From: Diploscapter coronatus
Lineage: Eukaryota; Nematoda; Chromadorea; Rhabditida; Rhabditidae
Direction: 5' to 3'
Assembly: GCA_964036155.1 (NCBI GenBank)
Contig: OZ038422.1
Coordinates: 56,691,201 to 56,755,200 of the forward strand
Length of the DNA stretch: 64,000 bases
Made by a program: the position numbers and the translations under genes. A model generated the notes under the pieces. The model was given only the letters and a program-made list of their open reading frames with translations. It did not search any database and was not told where the DNA came from. Within the stretch, counting starts at the first letter, position 1; each line of letters opens with the position of its first letter. Positions 24,574 through 36,500 of the stretch are shown here, in pieces.

Positions 24574-27500
24574 ATGGATGCGCAGTTTGAACGCGAGGTG
24601 TTTTCAGACACTTTACTGGCAATGCTTAGGAGCAGTCGACCAGTGGAAAGAGGGGTCAAGCGGATCGTCCCTCGCGTAAGTTTCGGGGAGTACCTGATCT
24701 TCTTTGCGATGTCCTCCTTCTCCTCTTGTATTTCAGAGTCGAGAGGGGAGCTTCTCTCGGTCTCCTCCCCCCGCACGAACGCCCAATTATCAGAAGAGTG
24801 CGGCTCTCTTCGTCAGTTGGAACTCGCATCCGGAGACTCGCAGACACACACTCCGCAATGCCCTCGTCTGCTCTGATTCGAATAGGTAAATCGTTTAGTT
24901 TTTCCTCTTTCAAAAGGAAATTCCACTTCTAAAATCTATCTCTTATCTTCAAAATTTCGATGCTGACTTCATCTCTGCTTATTTGTAATTGAGTTGGAGG
25001 CGATTTGTACCGCAAATGAGGTGATGATTTGTACCAAACTTGTCGGAGCTTCCCTCGTCAATTCCGGTACAAATCATCACCCCATTTGTGATACAAAATC
25101 GCCTTCGACCCTTTGTAATTTGATTTGCAGATGCGACTCGAAAGAAACGAAGGAAGCGGGTAAGAATGAGCTATCTGCGCGACCTGTGCCACCTATGGGA
25201 GAGGAAGAGACGCCATTAGGGAGGATCGTCAGCGAGCTGTTGAGAATGAGCTTTGTAAGTTACTTCACCATCAAATTAGGTAATAATTTTCAATATTTCT
25301 CGAAATCTAATGCTATCAATTCAGAGTTTACCGTCGATAGAATTCATTTGATGAGCAGTACAATGTTTACCTTCATCAGATTTTTGGGTTAAGAACATTA
25401 AGAAAGGAAAGCTGTTTGAATTTTAAAGGGACCCGATAAAAATTTCGAGAAAATAATGGCATGAGGCGAAATGGTTGGATTAATACATGCTTGAAATTTA
25501 CTACAAAAAATTCCAACTGCGTGCAGATTTACCCAACTTTTCTAGAGGGGGGCGATTATTGGGAAAAGTTGGACAAAACTGCACGCGCCCAACAATTTCA
25601 GGAGGAAACCCAAGTGATAATTGAAGAGGCGACAGCCTTGTTTGGAGATGACGTGGTCGTTCCTGGACTCAATTCCAACCTCGGGCAGAACACGGCCAGA
25701 GCACTCGATGCGCTCTTGGTATGGCTATTTGTTTTCTTTATTTCATGAAAGGCTTATTGTCGAGGAACAAAGATCACTTGAAACATAAATGATGAGCTAA
25801 TTTGAGAAAGTGTAAAGTGGCATTGCGTATTTGGAATATGTCTTCAAATTCATTTCTTCAATCATTGAAATATCGTATAGTTCGGGCTCGTAGAAAAAGA
25901 CACCGGGACACCGGGACACCGATTAGAAAAAGACACCGGCTTTTTTCTTTTCTTCTCTTGCTTTCTCATACTATTTCTTAGAAAACCCGGTGTCTTTTTC
26001 TAATCGGTGTCCCGGTGTCCCGGTGTCTTTTTCTATGAGCCTATAGGTTCGCTGCAAATAACGCTCCAATTTCCGCGTATCGAAATCGTGCGTCATTTAT
26101 CCTTCTTCAAGTGATCATTGTTCAGCAATATCAAATTAAAGAAGGATTTCAAGAATATAGTTTCAGCGTCTCCGTCTGATTCCCCGAGACAGCGACACTG
26201 AAGAGGAGAGAACCAGGAAGCTTCGGTAAGTCGCTTGAAGGTATCGCTGAAAGAGAATAGATGTATGAGACTTCACTTCATTTGACCAGAACAATAACTC
26301 AGGGAAGCGAAGGAGACGAGTGCAGAGATGTTCAAGGAGGACTTTCGCAATGTGGGCTCGTTGATGTACTTCATGAAGAGGGCCTTCGAGAGGGCAGGCA
26401 GACAGAGTGTCGTCGTCCAGCGATTCGAGGCTCTCATCATTGTTAGTTCAAATCTGCCAATTATTGGTCAATCGTTTCGAAATTTAACCCAATTATATTT
26501 ATCCGAAAGTTGACACATCAGAAAAAAACTGAATGAAATTTATAAGTGATCGATGCGTGAATTCCGAGAAAAAAGCCCAACCTCACTTTTTAATTATTCA
26601 ATTCAAACGCAAGCCAGCCTTCGGAAAGTTTTCGCTCTCTAAATGTCAAAATTAACGGAATTATATTGCATTGTATTGGACACTAATAATTCTTTCAAGT
26701 TCAAACATTTTGATGCGTAATCAAAGTTTCAGAAACGCTTTGCTTAAAATTTACCGATGCTTTTCAAATGAACAATTCGTTCAAAATTGACAAATTCAGG
26801 AGGAAATCAACCAGACATACGACGTTGGGCATTCGGAACGATTGAAAAGACTACTGAAGAAGAACGGAGAGCACGCGATTTGGGACGCAATCAGCAAGAA
26901 GACGGACTGGATGATTGTTGTCAGCAAGGGACTCCTCCAGGCTGACAGCCACGCACTCACTCTCCAGGTAGACACTAAATTCATTAGCCTCGAAAGAATA
27001 CAATGTTTCTATACAAATCGATTGCTATAGATATCATGATCTTGCACTACTTTACCCATTAGAAACTCTGATCAATTATTCAGTCACTTCAAAATTCAAA
27101 TTAACGAATGACAATGAATTTTTTCCTGTTTCTTCATCAGAACATGATGAAATGAAGAGGGTTTTTCTATGAAAAGAGGCGTTCTACCACTCATCAATTT
27201 GAACAGACTGTTGACATTTGTGAGGAAAATGTATGTAATAGAACGAACCTTTAGATTCATTACATTAAGTCAGAAAATTTTGGAAATTTGCTAATAAAAA
27301 CTTAATCAATCCAACATTTCAGGTAGTTCCTCATTGGTTAATCATCCACCAGGATATCGTGGCTGTGCAGAGGTCTTGTCTGGCCGGCTGTCTCTACAGA
27401 TTCATCAAACGACAGCCCAACAGGCGCATTCCCATCGATCAGTTGGAGAAGGCGAGTCAATCAGTCATCCGATCATTCAAACATGCTCATCCCCTGATTG

Positions 27501-28542
27501 CAGGCAGTCAAGAACAACGAACCCAAGCTGTTCGATGGACTGCTCGACTCGAACTGGCCGATGAACACGAGTGCAGACGAGAGACTGGAGGCCATCGACG
27601 ATGTCCTCTGCAATCACGACAAGGTCGCATTCTCTTCCTAATTAGAAATCGCACATTTGAATTCTTTTCAAAGGAAGATGTTCAATGATGCAAAATCCTG
27701 GAAAGACTTGCAGTTTTCGAATCACTTGCCCTAATAAAACGAGATAGCATATTTTTTCAATAGATGGTGAGAATATATACAGTACTGGCTAAAACTATTT
27801 CTTACTTTGGTTTCATCCACTTATACTAGACCGACCTGCTTGAAACTGTAGATTTTTATAATTAGGTGTTCCCAACATGTGTGCAACATTTTAATTTGAT
27901 TAGTTCAGTATAAGTAGATAAACTGAGAATGAAATTAAAATCAACGGTATAAGTTATTTGGAAAGTACTGTATCATTTTTCGCTCTCAAAAATATTCAAT
28001 TGTGGCTTTTCGATTACTTGATCAAAATTAAAAATATCTTAGTTTTTACACGTACAAGAATAAGCAGGCATTGCAGACACGCATCGTTCACAGATTCTCT
28101 TTTTCTCTTTTCACAGTTCTTTCTATGGCAAAGTCTGTAGAGCATTGTATGTCTGCAATGCATATTCGTTTATTCTTTCGACTTTACAAATGCGACATTT
28201 TCTTCGAAAAATTGCAAGTCTGCTGCTGAAAATGAACATTGTTATTTCACAAACATGAGAGATAAATTTGAGTGTTCTCTGAAAAAGGTCGATCATTTGC
28301 AATTCTGCAATAAAAATTCATAAATGCTTTTATCGGCGAAAACTTTCCTAAAATACAAGACTGATATATCCATGTGTTTAGTTTCAAACTTTAAGCATGA
28401 ATGCGATTCAAGACTTATTTTTGTCAAATATCCATCTAAACTCTGGAATGAGTAAATTAAGTTGCAGATGTTCGTTGTGTCGGACGGCACGGTGTCGATC
28501 TCGGAAAGAGTTGTGATAATCCTCCTGCAACCTCTCGTCTGA
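24574..28542 (+). CDS. Unrecognised 393-residue protein, ten exons
   Basis: The ten exons are 24574-24675, 24737-24885, 25131-25254, 25602-25718, 26167-26225, 26303-26441, 26800-26967, 27323-27451, 27504-27623 and 28468-28542. They total 1,182 nt and every phase is consistent. The protein starts MDAQFEREVFSDTLLAML, has a Ser/Pro/Arg-rich segment (SREGSFSRSPPPARTPNYQK), then a mostly helical, charged body: VIIEEATALFGDDVVVPGL, MYFMKRAFERAGRQS, KKNGEHAIWDAISKKTDWM and CLYRFIKRQPNRRIP. It ends VVIILLQPLV. There is no signal peptide or clear membrane span. I do not recognise a domain. Oddities are a GC-AG intron (27452-27503) and at least four small inverted-repeat elements in the larger introns. 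It shares a spacer with the divergent Argonaute, which is only weak context for function. Confidence 0.75.
24992..25109. repeat. Intronic hairpin, ~43-bp imperfect arms
   Basis: The left arm (about 24993-25034: GGCGATTTGTACC ... GATGATTTGTACC) is repeated in inverse orientation at 25067-25109 (GGTACAAATCATCACC ... AAAATCGCC), with a loop of about 33 nt. It lies in the second intron of the orphan gene. Confidence 0.6.
25885..26043. repeat. MITE-like palindrome, long copy
   Basis: The ends GGCTCGTAGAAAAAGACACC and, inverted, GGCTCATAGAAAAAGACACC flank a T-rich core. Arms are about 60 bp. It is the long form of the element at 60125-60217, whose core is almost identical. Both arms carry an extra module made of GACACCGG repeats plus GATTAGAAAAAG. 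It lies in the intron between 25718 and 26167. Confidence 0.75.
27452..27503 (+). other. GC-AG intron in the orphan gene
   Basis: The boundary is GAGAAG|GCGAGT, ending TTGCAG|GCAGTC, 52 nt long. Removing it joins coding-like exons in phase 0, and keeping it shifts the frame. No GT donor fits nearby. Confidence 0.6.
27778..27972. repeat. Tc1/mariner-like MITE
   Basis: This 195-bp segment starts TACAGTACTGGCTAAAAC and ends AGTACTGTA, so the terminal repeats are flanked by TA, the target used by Tc1/mariner elements. A second inverted stretch (ACTTATACTA near 27820, AGTATAAGTAGA near 27910) supports a folded element. It has no transposase ORF. It sits in the last intron of the orphan gene. Confidence 0.65.
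28058..28171. repeat. Short inverted repeat in the last intron of the orphan gene
   Basis: GCATTGCAGACAC near 28068 is matched by GTCTGCAATGC near 28151. Flanking words (GAATAAGC and its partner) extend the pairing imperfectly. Confidence 0.45.
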
Positions 28543-29517
28543 CTTTCCTTATTCTCGCTCAATCCCCGACTCATTTTACTGTTTCCAATTCTACTCATTC
28601 TACTTAATCAGCTAGTTATCTTTCGCTTAGGCGGGTTTTCTACTGGAGAGAATATCTCCTTTTTGTTCATATAATTCTCCTTTGTAATTACTAAATACCT
28701 TATCCATGATATCTGAGATTCTTTTGCCCTATAAATAGAGACAATGAAATAAAGAGGGTTTGCATTGAAATTTTATTAAACTTCAGTATTTACAGACACT
28801 TCTCAAGAGTGATCAAATAATAAAAAGGATATTGTGACGTTGAAACTTACAATAGAAAGGAAACAAATGACAAAAAGACTTGATATTAAAGCAGAATATG
28901 CAGGAATATTACGCCATGGAGAAAGAAGTCATTGATGTGAGATAAGGGGTCATTAAATTCGGATTCGTTATCGCTCATCCCAATTGATGTCTTTCCATTG
29001 AAATGTTTTCATTGCTAGTCCTAGTGCAAATAAATTCTAAAGGTGGTTTTCGCAAATGAACGAAATCAGTATTTAAAATGACCTTCTTTGAAATAATATT
29101 TCACAAATTGTATTTTTCAGAAAGCATCTTTTTCAAGTTTCATAATTGGATAGGAAAGATTGAACGAGATTTCAACGCGGGATGCGCGATAATAATGAAG
29201 GAATATGAAGTCGGAAGAAAAGCACAACACATGTGGATGAATGAAGATTTGGAGGGAAAGCACAGGGAATGTATATTTACAGGACGACTTGATTCGATAG
29301 TCTTGTTTTAGAAATCCAACGAATGCATCATATATCATCTATGACAACTCAAGATTCAATTATAGATTTCATAATAGATCCATTTCATGGACGAAGAACA
29401 GAAATTTCATAGCATTATGTCATGAAGTAAATTATGAATGCTTGATGAAAAGTAAAGCAAAAACTATAAGATAGTAAATGGGCCTTTATAAAGCTGCTTA
29501 CATTCACCAATCTTCCT
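28543..29517. other. Convergent 3' spacer with poly(A) signal at 28748-28753
   Basis: This spacer lies between the stop of the orphan gene (plus) and the stop of the ZFAND4-like gene (minus). AATAAA at 28748-28753 on the plus strand is the likely 3' end of the orphan transcript. I see no further gene. Confidence 0.45.
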
Positions 29518-32500
29518 TCAGTCGCTGACCTGCTGCAGTTTGGTGCGCACTTTCGAGCACGTGTGCGCCTGCGGATTTCGATGTCGCGAACACAGAATCT
29601 TTCCACATCTTAAATCTAAGTGTTCATATTGTTCGTATGAAAAGATCAGAAAGTTGTGTTGTTTTTTTCTCAAAACCGTCCTTTAATCATCGAATCATTA
29701 TAAAATCTACTGCACACAATATGATATGACAATTCTTTCGTGTGGATAATGTTTAGAGGCGCAAGTGGATTTTGAAATATGAAGCTTGATTAATGTGAGT
29801 AGGACCATATGAAATCCTAATTTTTTACCGCTTTCGAAATGGATAATAGCTCTATCAAAAGTTGTGACGTCGAAAAGACGTCTTTCGAATGATCGTTTTT
29901 GCTAACACTTTTTCGTCAGTTAAATTCGAACTCAGGATTTGATTATATCCAAACGATTGAAAATTGTCCAAAATTCCGTTTTTATTAAATTTTAAACTTT
30001 TAGATGATTTTTGACAGTTCTTGTTGCGAATCAATCGAGTGCCAAGAAAGGAAAGTTGTTCATCCATTAGTCGGTTGCGTTTTTGTAATGAAACGTCCCC
30101 TTGAAACTGCTTTATATTCGAGATAAACTAAAGTGACGAAAAATCGCTTTATAAAACTCGGTTCAAAAGTTTGATCCCACGTACACCCTCTAGATAGTGT
30201 TATTTATTTTCTACTAATTATTTGATTAAAGGAGACATTAATAACCTGCAGTTGAAGACAGAATTCATCTTGAAGGCACAAACGCTGCATCGAATAGAGC
30301 CGGCAGAGGCATTCGAGCGGGTCGAGCCGATCGAGTAACGCACTGCGCGGGAAGAGTTCACTCCTCTACGGGACTGAAAACAATAGAATCATAGTTTAAA
30401 AAATTGAATCAATTTAAAAAAAAAATCTTTTTTCATATAAAGTGTAACTTCTCGAGCGCGTTATCTAAATGTACGATAAGAGAAACAGATTTTCGTAGCT
30501 CTTCCCACTTTGTTTCCGATTAAATGAACAACAAGATTCAACCCCTTTTATGAAAGATCGAGTAAATGTTTCAAAGAGAAAAATTCGTTTCAATTATAAG
30601 TTTGATGATAAAAGTTTCCCTAAATATTTCACTTCTTAGGCCTAGGAAATGGAAGTTTCCTTTTTAGATTTGATCTTCAAATTCGTATTCCATTTATGGA
30701 AAGTGCAGAAAGATAAGCCTATGACTAACCAGGCTGAGTTTGTCGACGAGCAGCGCGTGTGCAGCGGCCTCGTCCCTAGCACTGTGCTCGTTGTCGTCGG
30801 ACGAAGTCACCTCTGCCCGCTTCTCCCCGCGCGGCCTACTGCGGGGCCGAATTCGACTCATCGATGGCTGATTCTGATGTCTGTGTCTGCGCACCTGAAT
30901 CCATCACTATTGAAGTTCTTGAAGTGGGAAAAATGAGTCTCAAATGATCGAATGAAAACTAGTAAAATGATTCATAATTCAAATTTTGTGATATAACACA
31001 TCCATATTCTAAATACTCACCTTGAGTTTCCTGAATTCATTGCTGAGATCGCAGACGATCATTCCTGATGACAATTCTGATGCATCTTCAGAGGGATCTT
31101 CTTCTGTCGGAGAGGAAAGAGAACGGACTATTGGCTGAAAAAAAAAGAATAACTATTGGGATAGACAAAAATGTCATATTCTAACAGATTCAATCGAAAA
31201 TTTTTAATGATAAAAAGTGCCGAGAAAAATTTTGAAACTAAACGCCACGATCTTTGAAACTGAAGCATGAAACTATTCCTCAGACACGAAATCATGTTCA
31301 TTTCTTTTAGAATTGTATGCCTTAGAATCTCCGCAAATGTGAAAATTTTCAGCATATTTTACCAATGAAGAACAGTTTTCATAACTTATTCCAGAAGTAC
31401 CATGATTGGTTCAACTTTTCTCTCGTTACTGTGTGCTAGGTATTGTTGCCAGATATACAATTGTTATCCAATTGATATGTCATCAAACCTTGGTATTCAT
31501 AGAGACAATCTTTGGAACTTCTATGTACTAAATTTAATAACTAGAGCTGAATGCCAACTCAATATCTACGAGAAGCAAATAATTGAATTACCGTTTCATT
31601 TGCAGAGTTGCCAATGCCGGCAGACGAAGTGCATGGCTGGTCAGGTTCGTATTGTTCTTCTGCAGAATATAACGAGTCGCATGACTTTTCTTTTCTATCA
31701 TTTGCTCACCGTTCTTGGAGTGATTATTAGTCTGATTAAGTGACAGGGTCCTCTGTCTCCTGCTCTGCTGCACTTTCTGCTGCATCCTACTCCCATTCTG
31801 CTTCTCCTCCCCATTACCCCCTCCTCCATTCAGCATCCTGCCGTCCTCTGCTTCCTTCTCCGTCTCTCCTGCACTGCTGTCCTTTGCGCTCGTGTCTTCA
31901 GGCGCACTCAGACCTCTGTAATGAATTGTTTTTACTGCTTAAAGAAATTTATAAATGAGATTATGTAAGGTTTTTTTTTCAGAAAATGCATGCATTTTGA
32001 GACGAAATTGCGCTGATAAAGAAGCAAATACTGTCAACTACCCAAATGTATGGCTATGAACTTTCTAAAAACTTTTATACAAGAGACAAAAGAGTAAAAA
32101 TAAATAAATAACTTTTATATGCATTTTTCCAAGTTTTAATATTTTCCACAATTGAATATGCAATTTATTACCTTCTGTACGAAGTCTTCCTTTCCTTATC
32201 ACTAGTTTCGTCACTCCAAATTGCAGCTTCACTAGTCGCGTTCTGCCTGACGGCTCTTTCGTCAATCGGTCCAGTCCTCGTGAGAATGAACAACTTGAGA
32301 ACAGAGCCAGCATGCACTCCAACTCGATCCAGTTCCAATTCGTTTGGCAGAGCGCGTCCTGACAATACCTGCAAATGATTCATGAAAATAAAAAATTCAC
32401 TCCTACGATTTTATTTATAATTTTTCAGCTATGATTTTCGATCAAATATTAAATATTTTGATTTTTAAAGAAAAAAAATCATATTTTATGAGTTAGAATT

Positions 32501-32794
32501 CTTTGCTGAATAGTAGCAGTTTGTTGAGAAACGCCGCGCACTCCTTCACAAGGTCTCCTTGTCAGAAGACGAATAATTTCACTTCCCTATTTAATGACTT
32601 TAAAATTTGTTCAACAATCGTATCAATTGAAGAAAAATGCATACCAAAGCCTGTCTGGAGGGAGGAATGCTCTTTCGCCTGTATATGCGATTCTTCAGCT
32701 CTGCCACTGTCTCGTACAACCTGATTCGCTCTGTAAATGTCTCCCCAGTCATGGTCTCAATTGATACTTCTACAGGCACAAGACTCGAATACAT
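29518..32794 (-). CDS. Ubiquitin-like plus AN1 zinc-finger protein (ZFAND4 type)
   Basis: The start (32792-32794, MYSSLVPVEVSIETMTGETF) is 10 nt behind a TTTTCAG acceptor. Exons 1-2 (32794 to about 32175) form a ubiquitin-like fold: beta-rich start, AELKNRIYRRKSIPPSRQAL, then LSGRALPNELELDRVGVHAG. A low-complexity linker follows (about 30.7-31.9 kb: Gly/Asn/Gln, Ser/Glu acidic). The C-terminus is an AN1 zinc finger split by an intron: CSVC with FKMNSVFN, then CRCGKILC, HRNPQAHTC, stop at 29518-29520. All eight zinc ligands of the AN1 pattern are present when exons near 30250 and 29620 are joined. The UBL-linker-AN1 order matches ZFAND4/ANUBL1. The role in vertebrates is poorly defined, and a link to ubiquitin-proteasome traffic is an inference. 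It lies 730 nt downstream of the ankyrin gene on the same strand. Confidence 0.8.
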
Positions 32795-33526
32795 CTTGAA
32801 GGGCCTGAAAATATTCAATATTAGGAAAGTAGAAAAATAATCAGTCAGATATTCCATCGTTTAAAAACGATTTTATGCCCAGTAAAAGTGATTTTCCAGT
32901 TGATAAAATAATTTATTTCCATGAATGGTTTAACTTTAATTTGATACCTTAGTAATCCTTTATGTAACAAGAGGAATGAGCATTAGCTTATTGAAATGTA
33001 GACGTTTACAAAGATGATCATAACCAACTCTCCTAAGGCACTATATTGGATTATTGTTTGGACGATATCTGATCACTGGCAATCAATCACTGAATCACCG
33101 AATTGTCGATATTTCTCACTCGAATGAACATAATCACCAAAAACTAAAAAAATGGGAGAAATGAAAATCTACTCAATGCTTGAATCCAGGGAGAATATTG
33201 AAAAGACTGGCAAGAAAAGTTAGCTCATTAGATATTTTCCTCTGGATAAAAGCATATTATAATATATCTATATACTTCTAAGTCAAATTCTGAAGAAAGA
33301 TAAAAAAAATAATCTAAATCTAGCATCTAAATTCGATGAACTTATTTTGTTTTCCTCATGCTATAGTGCTGAAAATATATTGTAATAAGAATGCACGAAG
33401 AAAATCGAAGAGTCGCTTTGAGGTGAACAAAATTGGTCAATTGACGCTGAGCTGAGCATAAAGCAATCAAAAGATAAATAAGTGAACAGGCCCGTGACTT
33501 TGCATTCATTGCACTGCTTCAGTCAC

Positions 33527-36500
33527 TCAGTAGAAGTCATCAGAATTGATGTCCAACAAGTTGGCAGCTGCAGAGGAATCGAGTGATCCGTGAGGACGAA
33601 GAGAGGGAGAGGAGTCTGCAGAGAGACTGCCTGAATGAATGAGGGGGGACGAGAGCGAGAGGGAGGCAGAAGGAAGGATGTCCGAGTGACGAGCACGAGG
33701 AGGTTTGGTGGGCGTCAGATTCAGACGGGGAACATAGCTGTCTGACTTGTGATTCGTCGGCGTCGATTGGGATGGAGATTTGGTTCCTCAAAAGGCATAT
33801 TCATATAGTGGCAAATAAAACAATGCTAACGTCTACAGTTTCCCAGTCAACCAACTTCTATACCGTCTTTGAAAATTTCGAACCCGCGGTTAACCGCATA
33901 AAACGGAATAATGTTTTATCGAGAGACGAAAAAAAGAAATGCTCTTCTCTTGTTAAGACACTATCTTGTATCATGCAGTCAACCGTAATTCGAAATTTTC
34001 CAAGCCTCCTCACACCAAACTAGCTGGCTTCTTATAGGTTTTACCAGGTGTTTACCATTACCAGATTTTCGAAAGCGGGAGATTTTTTACCAGTTTGTAG
34101 TTTTTACTAAATTTTTCATCTGGTAAAAACTAAATTAAGATATAGCAAAATCTAAAAATTTTACCATATTTTGATGAAATCCGTAATCTAGTCTAGTAAT
34201 GGTAAACATCTGGTAAAAAGTACAAGAGACCAACTAAATTGGTTGATATTTTCGTGCAATAGTTGTAATTTCCACACTGTCAATGCGAATATACCTATAA
34301 AATTTCGGCCGATTAAATTCGGTAGAAGTTGGTTAGCTAGAACACCCTTTAGGTATATTCTTATTCTGTTTGTGAAAACCGTATGCCAGGAAATATAATT
34401 CTTCCACTTACCACTGACAGATGCATGTTCATCGCTGTCAAACTCGTTCAACAGGCTCCTCATATTCGAAATTGAAGATCGCTGTTCCGAATTCTTCTTC
34501 TGTGGAGTGAATTGCAATTTCGACAGCGATTTTCTTAATTCCCCAACTTCTACGCTCCCCGATTTTTCGCTCTGAAATTGGAATACATGTTTTAAAACCA
34601 GAAATAAAACTTCTCTCGACTAACATTCTATAATTCTGCATACATTTTGCAAGCTCCCGTTGCCTCATGAATTAAAAATGACTTAGAAAATTCTTACATC
34701 ATTGGTACTGAAGGAGAGAACGAAAAGGACCTCGATGCATTCGGCCATTCTATCGTCTTCGATTGCCGCATTTACCGGCAAACGACCGTAATTGTCCTGG
34801 AATTTGCTATCTAGAATGGAGTATCAGACCAATTAGAGGTAGCGGAATTCGGATTCAGGTCCGAGCTCAAGAAATTTTCCATTTCGATTTCGGTTTTTTT
34901 TTTCAAAATTCAAAATCCGCATACCCTTGGGACCAATTTCTAATAATGAATTTATTGCAGAAGTTTGTTTTTTGAAGACACTCATTTTCATCTTTTAATT
35001 CAAGAAGAAATAATTATTGCTTGTCTATCAAACTCTCAATTTCGGTATTAGAAAACCTAGAGTGAAAATTTCTCACTGCGTGTGACTCCGAAACTTATTG
35101 TGCAAAAATGAAGCAGAAAGTACTCATGAGAATCAACTTACTTTGGTATACATGGAAATTTGCGCGAGTGGAGCGAATTGCTTGACGAATTCCAAGAGAT
35201 TCCTTTTTATAGCAATGTGGAGCGGACTGAAACAAGCCAATTATTCGCAAGAAATTTCACCTATCATCGATGAATTGCAAATTAATGAAATGCAAAACGA
35301 TCTACATTTTTATTTTCATGGGTTTTAGATCTCTTTGTTATTAAGTTTAAATGAGCTATTTTGCATTTCGTAAATTGCATCTTCTATAACAATCGACTAA
35401 CGTCTGTCCATCACCATTCTGCATGTTGCTGATCGAAACTGCATATTTCGACTCATTCACTTCCAGGAATTCCGCCAATTGCTGGAAAGAAGAATGTTTT
35501 AAAATGCCAAGAAAAGAATTCAAACTAGAGCAGCAGCCTCGTTGGAATGATTGCAGACGTAGTGCAGCACGTTGTAGCCTGACTTGTCCTGCACACTCAC
35601 ATCCGCACCCTCTGACAAAAGCCAGTCTGGAAATAAAAAAAACATTAATTTCAAAGAAACTAAAAAGTAAAAATATTCGATGTTGAACATCTATCGTTTC
35701 TAGATCTATCAAAATCATTCAAATACAGCTGAACGAATTACGATTTTCTACTGTTGCATCCCTTTACCCCATTCTCCACAAACTGTAAATTAGCAAACGC
35801 CTCCCCCCATCGATCTCATAATCTTTGCATTATTCACTACTTCTCCTGTCAGCGCTAATAAGGGCTGGAAAAAGCAATCACTCCGTCCATGAATTGAAAC
35901 AAAGACATACACAAGAACAGAGTTAAGAGTTGAGAGTTAGGAAGTTAGGCCTTGTAATAGTCCCTATGAATACCTGTAGAGAGAAACCGCAAATATACAA
36001 CTCTACTATTTTGAGAATCAATGCACATTTGTCTTTCTTTTTCTCAATTCGAGAATCCTCGATTAACAAAATAAAATAGATAAATCTTACCGAGACAAGC
36101 GAGTGATTCGGGATAGAAGACGGAGTACATGAGAGGAGTGCGACCATCGCAATCGAGTGCATTGAGAAGAGCAGCCCTGTCTGCCTCATCAGAGACAGAT
36201 TCGAAAAGGAATTGGGCAGAGGAGACGTCGCCACTGAACACGGCAAGGTGGAGTGCAGTACGGTCGAATGGATCACGGGCCGAGAAGTGTACGAATGCGT
36301 GCTGAATAGCAACATTTGAAATTATTTTAAAAAGTGTATGAAATGCTGAAACTCCTACATCTTCCTTTCAAATTAGTCTTAGAGAAGGAAATGCAAATGT
36401 CTACGAAAAATAGTCAAACTGTAAAAATTCGCCATCATGTTTCACTAAATTAGAAAAAAAGAATGGTACAATCTCCCTGAATATCAATTTTTCAGCATTT

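Noticed and set aside
33870..33905. Possible tRNA T-arm (TTCGAACCCGCGGTTAACCGC)
   Set aside because: No acceptor stem, D-arm or A box at the right distance; it lies within an intron.
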